From NCBI RefSeq assembly GCF_027213965.1, contig NZ_JAPWGX010000001.1, positions 186,001 to 250,000 on the forward strand: DNA of 64,000 bases, read 5' to 3'. Positions 36,835-45,764 of this stretch are shown here, piece after piece. The notes below the pieces were generated by a model that was given only the letters and a program-made list of their open reading frames with translations, had not been told where the DNA came from and did no database searches. The stretch comes from Maritalea porphyrae. Lineage in GTDB: Bacteria > Pseudomonadota > Alphaproteobacteria > Rhizobiales > Devosiaceae. Numbering within the stretch: the stretch's first letter is position 1; each line of letters begins with the position of its first letter. The position numbers and the translations under genes were made by a program.

Positions 36835-36917
36835 CGACACGGTCTTTCTCAAACGATTCACATGAGAACATAACGTGAACGGCTAAAGTTGGCAAGAATA
36901 TTAGACCGGTCAACCGC

Positions 36918-38384
36918 CTAATACCGCTTCGCTTTTTCCTTATCGTGATAAGGGTTATCGCCACCGCGCAACCACATGCGGATGGGGACGCCAGCCAAAT
37001 TGAAGGCTTCGCGCAGACCGTTGGTCAGGTAGCGTTCGTAAGATTTTGGCACCGCATCTGGGCGCGATGAGAAGATGATGAAACTCGGTGGCCGGGTTTT
37101 GGCTTGGGTCATATAGCGGAAGCGCAAGCGGCGGCCGGAAACCGCTGGGGGTGGATGGCTTTCGGTCTTTTCCATCAACCATCGATTCAAGCGGGCGGTG
37201 GAAATCCTTGAATTCCAAGTCTTTTCTACCTTAAGTACAGATTCCATCAAGCGATCGATGTTTTTGCCGCGCAGGCCAGAAAGCGTAACCAGCGGCACGC
37301 CTTTAAGCTGTGGTAGCAAACGCTCACATGATTCTTGCATGTCTTTGAGGTGTTCTTGCTTGTTCTTTACCAAGTCCCATTTGTTGAGCGCGATCACCAA
37401 GGCACGGCCTTCGCGTTCCACCAAATCGGCAAGTTGCAAATCTTGTTTTTCAAACGGCACTGTTGCATCAAGCATAAGCACAACAACTTCGGCATATTGA
37501 ATGGAGCGCAACGCATCGGCTACGGAAAGCTTTTCGAGCTTTTCCTGCACTTTGGCGCGCTTGCGAATACCGGCGGTATCCACCAAGTTGATGGTACGGC
37601 CCTGCCATTCCCACGGCACCATAATCGCGTCGCGGGTGATACCGGCTTCGGGGCCGGTCAGCACGCGCTCTTCGCCAACCATTTTGTTGATCAGGGTAGA
37701 TTTGCCGGCATTTGGGCGGCCAACAATCGCCACGTTGAGGAAGCGCGTTGGGTCATATGTGCCCTTGCCGTCTTCAACGCCTTTGCCGTCTTCGTCCAAC
37801 TCCACGTTGATTTCTGGCATCATGGATTCGTCGAGCTGGGCGACGGCCTTCTCAAATTCTTCTTTGCCTTCTTCAAGCACTTCAGCGGCCGCTTCAATAG
37901 CCGTTGCTACAATGTGGTAAAGGTCTGCAAGGCCAAGACCATGCTCAGCAGAAAGCGCAACAGGGTCGCCAAACCCAAGTTTATAGGCTTCAAACAGGCC
38001 AGCTTCAGCGGCGCGGCCTTCAACTTTGTTGGCCAGCAAGGTCACTTTTTTACCCGCTTTGCGCAGCAATTTGGCGAAATGCTCGTCCATTGGGGTGACG
38101 CCAGCGCGCGCATCAATCATCATCAAAATGACATCGGCTTCTTGAATGGCGGCTTCGGTTTGTTGGCGCATACGACCTTCAAGCGTTGCGTCATCCGCAT
38201 CTTCATAACCAGCGGTATCGATAAGCGTAAAGGTAAGATCGCCAATGCGGCCCTCACCTTCGCGCCGGTCACGGGTTACGCCTGGTGTATCATCAACCAG
38301 CGCCAGCTTTTTGCCCACCAAGCGATTAAACAAAGTGGATTTGCCGACATTGGGACGCCCAACGATCGCAACAGAAACAGACAT
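36918..38384 (-). CDS. der: Ribosome-associated GTPase Der
   Basis: 488 residues, also called EngA. It has two tandem GTPase domains: the first P-loop GRPNVGKST at residues 8-16, the second GRPNAGKST near 219, with DTAGYED / DTAGIRK switch motifs and NKWD for guanine. The linker is acidic and the C-terminal KH-like domain ends [17 protein letters not shown]. Der acts in 50S assembly. The gene is complete, although a second copy of its last 120 bp lies 780 bp downstream. Confidence 0.97.
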   Translation of the reverse strand: MSVSVAIVGRPNVGKSTLFNRLVGKKLALVDDTPGVTRDRREGEGRIGDLTFTLIDTAGYEDADDATLEGRMRQQTEAAIQEADVILMMIDARAGVTPMDEHFAKLLRKAGKKVTLLANKVEGRAAEAGLFEAYKLGFGDPVALSAEHGLGLADLYHIVATAIEAAAEVLEEGKEEFEKAVAQLDESMMPEINVELDEDGKGVEDGKGTYDPTRFLNVAIVGRPNAGKSTLINKMVGEERVLTGPEAGITRDAIMVPWEWQGRTINLVDTAGIRKRAKVQEKLEKLSVADALRSIQYAEVVVLMLDATVPFEKQDLQLADLVEREGRALVIALNKWDLVKNKQEHLKDMQESCERLLPQLKGVPLVTLSGLRGKNIDRLMESVLKVEKTWNSRISTARLNRWLMEKTESHPPPAVSGRRLRFRYMTQAKTRPPSFIIFSSRPDAVPKSYERYLTNGLREAFNLAGVPIRMWLRGGDNPYHDKEKAKRY

Positions 38385-38402
38385 TTAGGGCTCCAGTAAA
38401 GC

Positions 38403-38422
38403 GCGTCAGATTACTCTGACGC
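38403..38422. other. Intercistronic hairpin between the TPR gene and der
   Basis: A perfect 8-bp stem GCGTCAGA / TCTGACGC with a TTAC loop. It covers the last codons and stop of the TPR gene. There is no T run, so RNA stability or attenuation is possible but unproven. Confidence 0.35.
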
Positions 38423-39097
38423 AGCCTCGGCAGTTGGGCCAACGCCTTGCGCGGTCAATTGGCCAAGATAAAGTGAAACACGCAAACCAAGGTCTTGCGG
38501 TGTTAATGGGTCAGCGGCAATGGCGTCAAACAAAACGCGCGCGTCAACATAATTGCCGGCTTTATAATGTGCTAGGCCAATGGCTTCGCGCGCTGCGTTG
38601 CGCAATGGGTGCGTTTCAACTTGCATATCGCCAACCCGTTGGGTCACAGCAAGCGGATCGCCACCATCAACCAGCAAATAGGCTGCAAAAACTGCTGCCA
38701 ATTCACGCAGGCGCGTGTCAGCAGATGTGCTCATGAGCTGGTCATAAGCTGCAACGGCTTCAGCTGTTTTGCCTTCTGTCGCCAACAGGGCTGCAGAGCG
38801 GAATTTTGCTAACACGGGGTATTGGCCCGAGCCAGAATTGATGACTTCTTGCAAAGCGGTTTGGCCACCAGCAACGTCGCCGTTTTCAACAAGCTCAAGG
38901 GCTGCGGTGAATTGTTCCGCACCACGGTTGGCTGTTGAAGTTTGCCACCAACGCCAAGCTTCATTGCCCGCAACTATGAGAATAATGACAAGGGCAACGC
39001 CAATCACAAATGGGCCAAACTGGCGCCATAGCTTGTTCATGCGTTCATTGCGCAATTCTTCGTCTACTTCGCGGAAAACATTATCTGTATCAGACAT
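38411..39097 (-). CDS. Inner-membrane TPR protein (YfgM-like)
   Basis: 228 residues. A charged cytoplasmic N-terminus (MSDTDNVFREVDEELRNER) leads into one helix at about residues 28-46 (FGPFVIGVALVIILIVAG). A periplasmic part with TPR-like helices follows (AEQFTAALELVENGD, AAYDQLM, AIGLAHYKAGNYVDARVLF). This resembles YfgM, the SecYEG-associated partner of PpiD, which also lies upstream of der in gammaproteobacteria. It is 26 bp upstream of der and co-transcribed. Confidence 0.82.
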   Translation of the reverse strand: MSDTDNVFREVDEELRNERMNKLWRQFGPFVIGVALVIILIVAGNEAWRWWQTSTANRGAEQFTAALELVENGDVAGGQTALQEVINSGSGQYPVLAKFRSAALLATEGKTAEAVAAYDQLMSTSADTRLRELAAVFAAYLLVDGGDPLAVTQRVGDMQVETHPLRNAAREAIGLAHYKAGNYVDARVLFDAIAADPLTPQDLGLRVSLYLGQLTAQGVGPTAEAASE

Positions 39098-39247
39098 ACT
39101 TGGAGCTCTTTATTCGGGCAAGTTCAGGTCGTGCACCATAGTGCGGGCTTTGGGAAAAAGCAATTTGAGAATGCAGCAAAACACCCATTTAAACCAACAT
39201 TGCGATGTGAATTTGCAATCTGGGTAAATGCGAGGCAGAATCGATGG

Positions 39248-39595
39248 ATGGATGCGCAGGAAATTGAACGGTTTGGTGGGCTTTTAAAGGATAGAAAGCA
39301 CGACCTTGAACAGCAAAATCAAATGAGCGCTGAAGCGCGTGATACGGTTGCGCTTGATCAACAGTCTGTTGGGCGACTTTCGCGAATGGATGCCATGCAG
39401 GGCCAAGCGATGGCGCAGGCGCAGGAACGCCAACGTTCAAAAGAGCTGATGCGCATTGAGCAAGCCCTCACCCGCATGCAGAACGATGAGTTTGGCTATT
39501 GTGTTGAATGTGGGGATGCGATCAGCGGAAAACGGCTGGAGGTTGATCCAGCCGCATTGTTTTGTCTTAAGTGCGCACAAGCGAATGAGCGCTGA
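39248..39595 (+). CDS. DksA/TraR family zinc-finger protein
   Basis: 115 residues from the ATG at 39248 (MDAQEIERFGG); the long open upstream part is unlike the family. A coiled coil (about residues 5-75) is followed by a C4 zinc finger, CVEC...CLKC. It is shorter than DksA (151 residues), nearer to TraR and YbiI-like forms, and lacks an obvious DxxDxA tip motif, so RNA polymerase binding is uncertain. It is divergent from the TPR-der unit. Confidence 0.85.
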   Translation: MDAQEIERFGGLLKDRKHDLEQQNQMSAEARDTVALDQQSVGRLSRMDAMQGQAMAQAQERQRSKELMRIEQALTRMQNDEFGYCVECGDAISGKRLEVDPAALFCLKCAQANER

Positions 39596-39598
39596 GCG

Positions 39599-40165
39599 CT
39601 AGATTGGCGAAACGCCGATCAACCAGCCGTGCAAGAAAAACACAAAAGCTAAATAGAGTACGGTGCCGCCAACTATAGCTTTGACGTCGTTGATCCAAGG
39701 CCCAGCAACTGGGGTCGGGTCGCCCCGGCGTTTAACCGCAATGCGGTTCCATACACTCCATGCCAGGAATGAGCTGAATAGAATGAGCGATGCGAGATCG
39801 CCATTGGCAAGCAAATGCGCGAGGGCCCAGATTTTGACCCCCACAAGCATGGGGTGCTTAAGGATAGCCTTGATTTTGCCCGCTGGGGTGCTTGATGCGG
39901 CGAGCGCAACAAAAGAAAACCACATCAATGTCAGCGTGATGTGTTTAACAAATGTTGGCGGCTCATAAATGAACATGGCGTCAGGTCTTGCCTGAATGAA
40001 GCCCCAAATGATGAGGGCAAGCCCCACAAAAACGGCTAAAGCGTATGGGCCTTTCCAGCCCTTTTCACCACGCGCCGCAAGTTGTTTGTCTCGCCATTCC
40101 GGCGCGACCATGCGTATTGAATGCACGCCAAGAAATATTACAATGCCAAGTATCAACCAAAGCAT
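39599..40165 (-). CDS. NnrU family membrane protein
   Basis: 188 residues with about six hydrophobic segments. The NnrU-specific features are LGVHSIRMVAPEWRD, a TPAGKIKAILKHPMLVGVKIWALAHLLANGD core and a conserved histidine in each. NnrU was described next to nitric-oxide respiration genes, but most homologues in Alphaproteobacteria are elsewhere and of unknown role; no denitrification gene is near. It converges on the DksA-like gene, 3 bp apart. Confidence 0.88.
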   Translation of the reverse strand: MLWLILGIVIFLGVHSIRMVAPEWRDKQLAARGEKGWKGPYALAVFVGLALIIWGFIQARPDAMFIYEPPTFVKHITLTLMWFSFVALAASSTPAGKIKAILKHPMLVGVKIWALAHLLANGDLASLILFSSFLAWSVWNRIAVKRRGDPTPVAGPWINDVKAIVGGTVLYLAFVFFLHGWLIGVSPI

Positions 40166-40198
40166 TTAAGCCTCCCAATCCTTTTGTGAGTTCTCTAT

Positions 40199-40633
40199 TT
40201 AGGTGGGCTTGTGGCCTTCCACAACCGCCTTGAGCATTTTAAGCTGAACGCTGTCGGCTTTTTTGATCACAGATTTAAGCAAAGGCTGCATGAGCACCAT
40301 CAATCCCTTTGCTTCGCACGTTGCATTGAGCGTGATGCTCGTGCCTTCTCCATCAGCGTCGATTTGATAAACATAGGTCGCAGAAAAATTTCCGCGCGTC
40401 GAACGATAGGCGATCAAGATCAGTGGAACGTAATCCACCACGGGAGAGAATAGGCTTTTGCCCCCTGAGCGGTAACACAATGGGTTTTCTGGTGAAGTGT
40501 GCTCACCATTTGCCGTATGCACGTTTTCAATGGCGGGCATCCACAAAGCCATCTTTTGCGGATCGGTCAAATGCGCCCACACAACATGCACAGGCGCTGC
40601 GATTTTTTCTTCAACTGCGAAAATTTCGGACAT
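40199..40633 (-). CDS. SRPBCC family protein
   Basis: 144 residues with a START/Bet v1-like beginning (VEEKIAAPVHVVWAHLTDPQKMALWMPAI) and a long C-terminal helix. These small folds bind hydrophobic ligands or act in lipid or polyketide pathways. No specific function can be assigned. It lies between LysR-type and NnrU genes on the same strand. Confidence 0.78.
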   Translation of the reverse strand: MSEIFAVEEKIAAPVHVVWAHLTDPQKMALWMPAIENVHTANGEHTSPENPLCYRSGGKSLFSPVVDYVPLILIAYRSTRGNFSATYVYQIDADGEGTSITLNATCEAKGLMVLMQPLLKSVIKKADSVQLKMLKAVVEGHKPT

Positions 40634-40665
40634 GGTTCTCCCCCTATTTGGGCAGATTATGTCAC

Positions 40666-41595
40666 TTATCTCGACGTAACGGTACCCGTTGGCTTAGTCA
40701 AATGGCCGATAAAACTATCGCCGTGTGTGCCATCAAACAGATTTTTGTCATTCAATATGAGTGTACTCAGAAATTTGGCAAAAACTTGCAGACGCGGTGT
40801 TTGGCGCATATTTGGATTGTATAGAATCCATAGATCGCGATCTTTTACAGACTGGAATGGCGCCACGCGTTGTAACATTTCATCATCGTCTCCAATGCGG
40901 CATGGCAGTTGGGCAATCCCCATCCCTGCTTGTGCGGCTGTATGCATAGCGGCGTTCGACTTTACGCGCGGACCAGTCTTGGCATCGGGGTAAAACCGTT
41001 TAACCCAATCTGGCCGACCCTTTGTATTGGTTCGACCAATCCAACGATGGGGCTTTTCAATATTCATTTGGCGCGCGTCCAAGTATGTTCGCGCTGCATA
41101 AAGGGCCAAATGGCGCGCCACAAGACGCCGCCCAACTAAGCCCTCCGCTGGATCAGCTGTTACCCTTAAAGCAATATCAGCATTGTGTTTTTTAATGCTC
41201 ACGATCTGATCATCACTATCAAAATTCACCATGATATCCGGGTACTCATCGTGAAACGCCTGCATTCTGGGCAAGATCACCGTCAGGAGTAGATATTCTG
41301 GCGCAGAAAACGTGACTTCACCAGAAAGGCGCTTATCGCTTGCGCGCACAATTTGATCGGCGTCGTTGAGCGCCGTTTTCATGGTCGTTGCCGCTGAAAT
41401 CATCACCAAACCGGCTTCGGTCAGTTCGTATCCATCTGGATTGCGTTCAAACATCACAGCGCCCAATCGCTCCTCCAACGCAGCAAGTCGTCGTGAAACG
41501 GTGCCATGATTTACATTCAAGATTCGCGCGGCACGCGAAATGTTCTTTGCCTCATTGATTGCTAACAGAAAACGATAATCATCCCAATTGTTCAT
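40666..41595 (-). CDS. LysR family transcriptional regulator
   Basis: 309 residues from the ATG at 41595; a GTG at 41610 is possible. The winged helix-turn-helix is at residues about 3-60 (FLLAINEAKNISRAARILNVNHGTVSRRLAALEERLG) and the effector-binding periplasmic-protein-like domain follows. It is divergent from the beta-propeller gene at 41687, the classic LysR layout, so that gene is its most likely target. Confidence 0.92.
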   Translation of the reverse strand: MNNWDDYRFLLAINEAKNISRAARILNVNHGTVSRRLAALEERLGAVMFERNPDGYELTEAGLVMISAATTMKTALNDADQIVRASDKRLSGEVTFSAPEYLLLTVILPRMQAFHDEYPDIMVNFDSDDQIVSIKKHNADIALRVTADPAEGLVGRRLVARHLALYAARTYLDARQMNIEKPHRWIGRTNTKGRPDWVKRFYPDAKTGPRVKSNAAMHTAAQAGMGIAQLPCRIGDDDEMLQRVAPFQSVKDRDLWILYNPNMRQTPRLQVFAKFLSTLILNDKNLFDGTHGDSFIGHLTKPTGTVTSR

Positions 41596-41605
41596 TGATA
41601 CTTTT

Positions 41606-41622
41606 TGCACCTCTTATGTGCA
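41606..41622. promoter_or_regulatory. Candidate LysR operator
   Basis: Inverted repeat TGCAC-N7-GTGCA in the 91-bp space between the divergent lysR and beta-propeller genes. Its length and spacing fit a LysR box (T-N11-A core inside interrupted dyads). Confidence 0.45.
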
Positions 41623-41686
41623 GTTTCCGATAATTTACGCACACTAGCACAGCAAATATGGTCGGTCATCTTTGAAAGGACGTGTT

Positions 41687-42628
41687 ATGAAATTTATATC
41701 TTTATCGCTGCGCAGCGTTTTTAGTGCCCTGGTTGCTCTAGGCATATCGATTGCTCCCGCAATTAGCGAGGAGCGAGGCCGACTGATCTTGCCAGAAACT
41801 GCGGCGTTTCCAGAAAGCATTGCCATCGACAAAAGCGGCGGCATTTACACTGGTAGTGTAACAATGGGCAACATTGTTTACATTTCGGCGGACGGAACAG
41901 ATAAACTCTTCGTTAGAGGTGGTACAAACGGCGCGATCTCCATCGGTGGCTTGCTGTTGTCAAACGAGCAAGACACACTCTATGCTTGTAGTTCAGATTT
42001 AGGTTTGAATGGATTTAGCGGCAGTGCGGCAACGGGACTATTGGCGTTCAGCACCTCAAGTGGTGAATTGATCGCGCGCTGGGATTTTCCCGGTGGTGGG
42101 CTTTGCAACGACATTGCTCAAGCTCCTGATGGCACATTGTATGTTTCAGATTCATTTGTGCCCCGTGTTCTAAAACTGCCTACGGGTGCAGACGCGTTTG
42201 AAACCTTTTTGCAAGACGAACGTTTCAGCGGAGAAGGTTTCAATTTGAGCGGCATTACCCTGCTGGGGGATTCACTCATCTTAGCCAAATTCAACACCGG
42301 TCAATTCTTTCGAGTTGATCTCGCAAATGGTCCTGCATTGGCACAGGTAATTCAGCTAGATCAGCCCATTTTCGCACCTGATGGGCTACGCACGCTGAAT
42401 GACGACACGATCTTGGTAGCAGCGGCAAGTGGTCAAATTGCCCGCCTGAAGATTGATGGATTGAAAGCGAAGGTGATCCCACAAAATTCTTCTTTTGACG
42501 GGCCAACTTCTTTGGCGCTGCATGAAGGCAAGATTTATGTTGTTGAAGGCCAATTGAATAAGCTACCCGCCTTTGATCCGTCGGCTATTGCGCCAAACCA
42601 GTTCACCATTTCAATAATCAACCAATAA
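41687..42628 (+). CDS. Secreted SMP-30/gluconolactonase-like beta-propeller protein
   Basis: 313 residues from the ATG at 41687, which has AAGGA 6 nt upstream. A signal peptide ends near residue 27 (SIAPAISEE). The rest shows repeated propeller blades (PESIAIDKSGGIYTGSV, NDIAQAPDGTLYVSDSF, PDGLRTLNDDTILVA, GPTSLALHEGKIYVVEG). The acidic and asparagine residues at blade centres fit the metal site of SMP-30 lactonases. The substrate is unknown. Secretion suggests a periplasmic lactone or sugar-acid role under control of the divergent LysR. Confidence 0.7.
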   Translation: MKFISLSLRSVFSALVALGISIAPAISEERGRLILPETAAFPESIAIDKSGGIYTGSVTMGNIVYISADGTDKLFVRGGTNGAISIGGLLLSNEQDTLYACSSDLGLNGFSGSAATGLLAFSTSSGELIARWDFPGGGLCNDIAQAPDGTLYVSDSFVPRVLKLPTGADAFETFLQDERFSGEGFNLSGITLLGDSLILAKFNTGQFFRVDLANGPALAQVIQLDQPIFAPDGLRTLNDDTILVAAASGQIARLKIDGLKAKVIPQNSSFDGPTSLALHEGKIYVVEGQLNKLPAFDPSAIAPNQFTISIINQ

Positions 42629-42633
42629 AAAAG

Positions 42634-42656
42634 ACGGCGCATCGATGATGCGCCGT
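42634..42656. terminator. Bidirectional terminator
   Basis: A perfect 10-bp stem ACGGCGCATC / GATGCGCCGT with a GAT loop, an A run on the left and T-rich sequence on the right. It ends the propeller gene and could also stop leftward guaA transcripts. Confidence 0.8.
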
Positions 42657-42747
42657 TTGTGATTTTTGGGCCATTTCTCAGGTGTCAGACGTTCCGTTTG
42701 ATCGGTTAACAGCCCCAATTCTGCGCTGGCTTCAGGCGTTCGCAACT

Positions 42748-42772
42748 CAAATTGGTCCACCGGACCAATTTG
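42748..42772. promoter_or_regulatory. Orphan 25-bp palindrome resembling a GntR operator
   Basis: CAAATTGGTCC-ACC-GGACCAATTTG is a perfect 11-bp inverted repeat. The TTGGTCC...GGACCAA core resembles FCD-type GntR (FadR-like) operators. It is 17 bp past the guaA stop, in 160 bp without a gene start, so no regulated gene is apparent. Confidence 0.45.
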
Positions 42773-42788
42773 CCCTAAAGGTCGTTGC

Positions 42789-44348
42789 TCACTCCCATTC
42801 AATGGTGCCCGGTGGTTTTGACGTGACGTCATAAACCACGCGGTTGATGCCTTTGACTTCATTGATGATGCGGGTGGCGGTGCGGCCAAGGAATTCCATA
42901 TCGTAGTGATAGAAATCAGCGGTCATGCCATCAACAGATGTCACAGCACGCAATGCACATACAGATTCGTAAGTGCGGCCATCGCCCATCACGCCAACAG
43001 TTTGCACCGGTAGCAAGACGGCGAATGCTTGCCAAATCTTGTCGTATTGGCCTGACTTGCGGATCTCATCGAGATAGATCGCATCTGCTTTGCGCAAAAT
43101 GTCGGCTTTTTCTTTGTTCACGCCGCCGGGGCAGCGAATGGCAAGGCCGGGTCCGGGGAACGGGTGACGGCCAACAAAGCTGTCGGGCAGACCAAGTTCA
43201 CGGCCCAATGCACGCACTTCGTCTTTAAACAATTCGCGCAATGGCTCAACGAGTTTGAGGTCCATTTTTTCTGGCAAACCGCCCACATTGTGGTGTGATT
43301 TGATGGTCACGCTTGGGCCACCAGTAAAGGATACACTTTCGATCACGTCGGGGTATAGCGTGCCCTGGGCCAAGAATTTTGCGCCGCCAACTTTTTTGGC
43401 TTCTTTGTCGAATGTTTCAATGAACAAGCGGCCAATGATTTTGCGCTTTTCTTCGGGGTCAGATTTGCCATCCAACTCGCCCAAGAATTCGTCAGCGGCA
43501 TCAACATGGACCAATGGAATATTGTAGTGATCACGGAAAAGGGTCACCACCTCTTCAGCTTCGTTCAACCGCAACAAGCCATGATCCACAAAGATGCACG
43601 TCAGCTGGTCGCCAATCGCTTCGTGAATAAGCACAGCCGCAACAGATGAATCAACACCACCAGACAGGCCGCAAATAACCTTTGCATCGCCAACCTGATC
43701 GCGGATTTGTTGGACCGCTTGTTCGCGATAAGCGCCCATAGTCCAATCGCCTGTGCACCCACAAATGTCCATGACAAAGTTTTTATAGAGCTGGGCGCCA
43801 TTGGGGGTGTGGTGCACTTCGGGGTGGAATTGCACGGCCCACATGCGGCGCTCTTCATTGGCGATCACGGCCAATGGTGCGCCAGAAGATGTGGCTACAA
43901 TTTCAAACCCTTCAGGAATTTTAGTGACGCGGTCACCATGGCTCATCCAAACCTGTTGTTCACCACCAACCGGCCATTCATCACCAAAGATCGAGCAAGC
44001 TTTTTCGATTTTCAGCGTTGCACGACCATATTCTGCATCATGACCCGCCTCAACGTTACCGCCAAGCGAGACGCATAAAGCTTGCTGACCGTAGCAAATG
44101 CCAAGAATTGGCAGGTTTGCGTCGAGCAGAGATTGGTCGATGTGGGGGGCATGTTCATCCAGCACACTGGCAGGTCCGCCAGAAAGGATGATACCACGTG
44201 GGTTCATGTCCTTTAGCGCCGCTGCTGCACTCGAAAATGGATGGATTTCGCAATAGACATTTAACTCCCGCAAGCGCCGCGCAATAAGCTGGGTAACTTG
44301 TGAGCCGAAGTCTACAATGAGGATGCTTTGGTGATCTTTTGCTGTCAT
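42789..44348 (-). CDS. guaA: GMP synthase (glutamine-hydrolysing)
   Basis: 519 residues. It aminates XMP to GMP. The class I amidotransferase domain has Cys85 ([10 protein letters not shown]) and a histidine/glutamate pair in QFHPEVHHT. The ATP-pyrophosphatase domain begins with the P-loop [12 protein letters not shown], and the dimerisation domain ends PPGTIEWE. guaB lies 6 kb away on the same strand, with other genes between. Confidence 0.97.
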   Translation of the reverse strand: MTAKDHQSILIVDFGSQVTQLIARRLRELNVYCEIHPFSSAAAALKDMNPRGIILSGGPASVLDEHAPHIDQSLLDANLPILGICYGQQALCVSLGGNVEAGHDAEYGRATLKIEKACSIFGDEWPVGGEQQVWMSHGDRVTKIPEGFEIVATSSGAPLAVIANEERRMWAVQFHPEVHHTPNGAQLYKNFVMDICGCTGDWTMGAYREQAVQQIRDQVGDAKVICGLSGGVDSSVAAVLIHEAIGDQLTCIFVDHGLLRLNEAEEVVTLFRDHYNIPLVHVDAADEFLGELDGKSDPEEKRKIIGRLFIETFDKEAKKVGGAKFLAQGTLYPDVIESVSFTGGPSVTIKSHHNVGGLPEKMDLKLVEPLRELFKDEVRALGRELGLPDSFVGRHPFPGPGLAIRCPGGVNKEKADILRKADAIYLDEIRKSGQYDKIWQAFAVLLPVQTVGVMGDGRTYESVCALRAVTSVDGMTADFYHYDMEFLGRTATRIINEVKGINRVVYDVTSKPPGTIEWE

Positions 44349-44425
44349 GGCGAGGCTTTAGCGTCAAATGTTAGATTCCGCAACCATCAAAACGCGAAAA
44401 ACCCAGCATTTTTACGCGGCCACGC

Positions 44426-44944
44426 CTAAATCTGTTTGTACATGTAAGTTGTGGCGTGAAAATCATCACCGACTGCGTTTTTTGCATAGTTGGGGATGAT
44501 CCCCGCAGTCTTATATCCAAGCGAGGCATATAGTGGCTCCGCGCTATCACCAGTGCGGGTATCCAGCGTAATCAGGGTACGCCCCAACTTTACAGCCAAC
44601 CCCTCAAGCGCAGACATGATTTGGCGCGCAACGCCACGTCGCCTAAAGGCCGGATGAACCATGAGTTTTGAGATTTCAACCCGATGGGGCTGATTGTTAG
44701 GCATCCTAACAATAAGCTGACCAGTGCCTGCTAAACGGCCTTCTTCCACCGCAACAAACATTATGCGATCTCCGGACAGAAGCGCAGATTTGATGTTGCT
44801 CAGCCAAAACGCTGCTGCGTCTTCTTGCGACAAAGGCATAACAAACCCAACCGCGCCATCTCCGGCAACCGTTTGTTGTAGCGTTTCAACCAATCCATCA
44901 AGGTAAAAGTCAATTTCATTGGGGGCGATTTGTTGAATATTCAT
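44426..44944 (-). CDS. GNAT family N-acetyltransferase
   Basis: 172 residues from the ATG at 44944; a GTG at 44953 is possible. The acetyl-CoA loop is visible as KLMVHPAFRRRGVARQIMSALE (residues about 95-116), followed by LDTRTGDSAEPLYASLGYKTAG. It follows an XRE-cupin regulator by about 12 bp, a pairing seen for regulators that control a neighbouring detoxifying acetyltransferase. The substrate is unknown. Confidence 0.87.
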   Translation of the reverse strand: MNIQQIAPNEIDFYLDGLVETLQQTVAGDGAVGFVMPLSQEDAAAFWLSNIKSALLSGDRIMFVAVEEGRLAGTGQLIVRMPNNQPHRVEISKLMVHPAFRRRGVARQIMSALEGLAVKLGRTLITLDTRTGDSAEPLYASLGYKTAGIIPNYAKNAVGDDFHATTYMYKQI

Positions 44945-44956
44945 GGCGAGCACTTT

Positions 44957-45508
44957 TCAGATGAGAACAAGGAGATATGTGGCAGAACAAGTGGGTAGCG
45001 TTTTGAACCGCGACGCGCTGTGCAACTGATAGCGCAGGCAATCGCCTGTTTTTAAAGCGTAGGTTTGATTATCGAGATGGACTTCAAGCTCACCTGCTTC
45101 AACGATGAGATGATGCTCTAGCCCGGCAAGTGAAGGCTGATCATAGGAAATTTCGCGGCCAGGTTGTAATGTGCAGCGGATGACCTCCCCTTTTAGGGCC
45201 AGGGCGGGCGGCGAGATGTTGGTTCGGGTGAAGCCCGTGTCTTCGTCGCGCCAAATAGTTTGATCCTGTGCCTGCACCAAAGGGGCAAACTGATCTTCAA
45301 CCATCGACATCAAACGCGACATGGGTAATTTGTAGACAGCACATAATTTGCCAAGCACTTCAGCGGTGGGGCTTACCTCGCCTTTTTCCAAACGCGAAAG
45401 AGATGCGCGACTAACGCTGCTTAAGGCGGCCAAATCATCTAACGAATAGTCATGTTCATGTCGCAATTGCTTGATACGTTGTGACAATCGTGTGGATAGA
45501 TCAGACAT
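44957..45508 (-). CDS. XRE family regulator with C-terminal cupin domain
   Basis: 183 residues. The helix-turn-helix spans about residues 10-65 (YSLDDLAALSSVSRASLSRLEKGEVSPTAEVL). A cupin sensor domain spans about 105-180 (ISYDQPSLAGLEHHLIVEAGELEVHL). Relatives repress a neighbouring operon until a small ligand binds the cupin. It is the first gene of a two-gene unit with the GNAT and has a dyad just upstream that may be its own operator. Confidence 0.9.
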   Translation of the reverse strand: MSDLSTRLSQRIKQLRHEHDYSLDDLAALSSVSRASLSRLEKGEVSPTAEVLGKLCAVYKLPMSRLMSMVEDQFAPLVQAQDQTIWRDEDTGFTRTNISPPALALKGEVIRCTLQPGREISYDQPSLAGLEHHLIVEAGELEVHLDNQTYALKTGDCLRYQLHSASRFKTLPTCSATYLLVLI

Positions 45509-45533
45509 GCGAATTCTCTTTTATAAGAAATTT

Positions 45534-45547
45534 TCTCATATTTGAGA
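45534..45547. promoter_or_regulatory. Candidate operator of the XRE-cupin gene
   Basis: TCTCATATTTGAGA, 5-bp arms, starts 26 bp before the start codon, next to an AGAAATTTTCT dyad at about 45527-45537. It is well placed for autoregulation. Confidence 0.4.
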
Positions 45548-45764
45548 TAACGCATTTACCCTTTGTGGTCAATAAGAAGAGCGATTTCACACGCATAGCT
45601 GCCCTGCGCGAATAGTGCTTGACTTAACAATCAACATTCGACAATAAAGCGCCACCTTGAATTCGGTCGATGTTGGCCGATGCGTCGACTAGCGGTGAAA
45701 GCCGTTTTGCAAGTTCGATCAATGATGATCAAATGCAATGTAGTAGGCGTCAAAAATTGGAAAG

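Noticed and set aside
37335-38399. A 354-codon frame on the plus strand opposite der
   Set aside because: It is wholly antisense to the well-supported der gene, and its product has no recognisable domain; long antisense frames are common over genes with this codon use.
42629-42788. A small gene between the propeller gene and guaA
   Set aside because: The open frame there has no start codon with a binding site and mostly continues out of frame from guaA.
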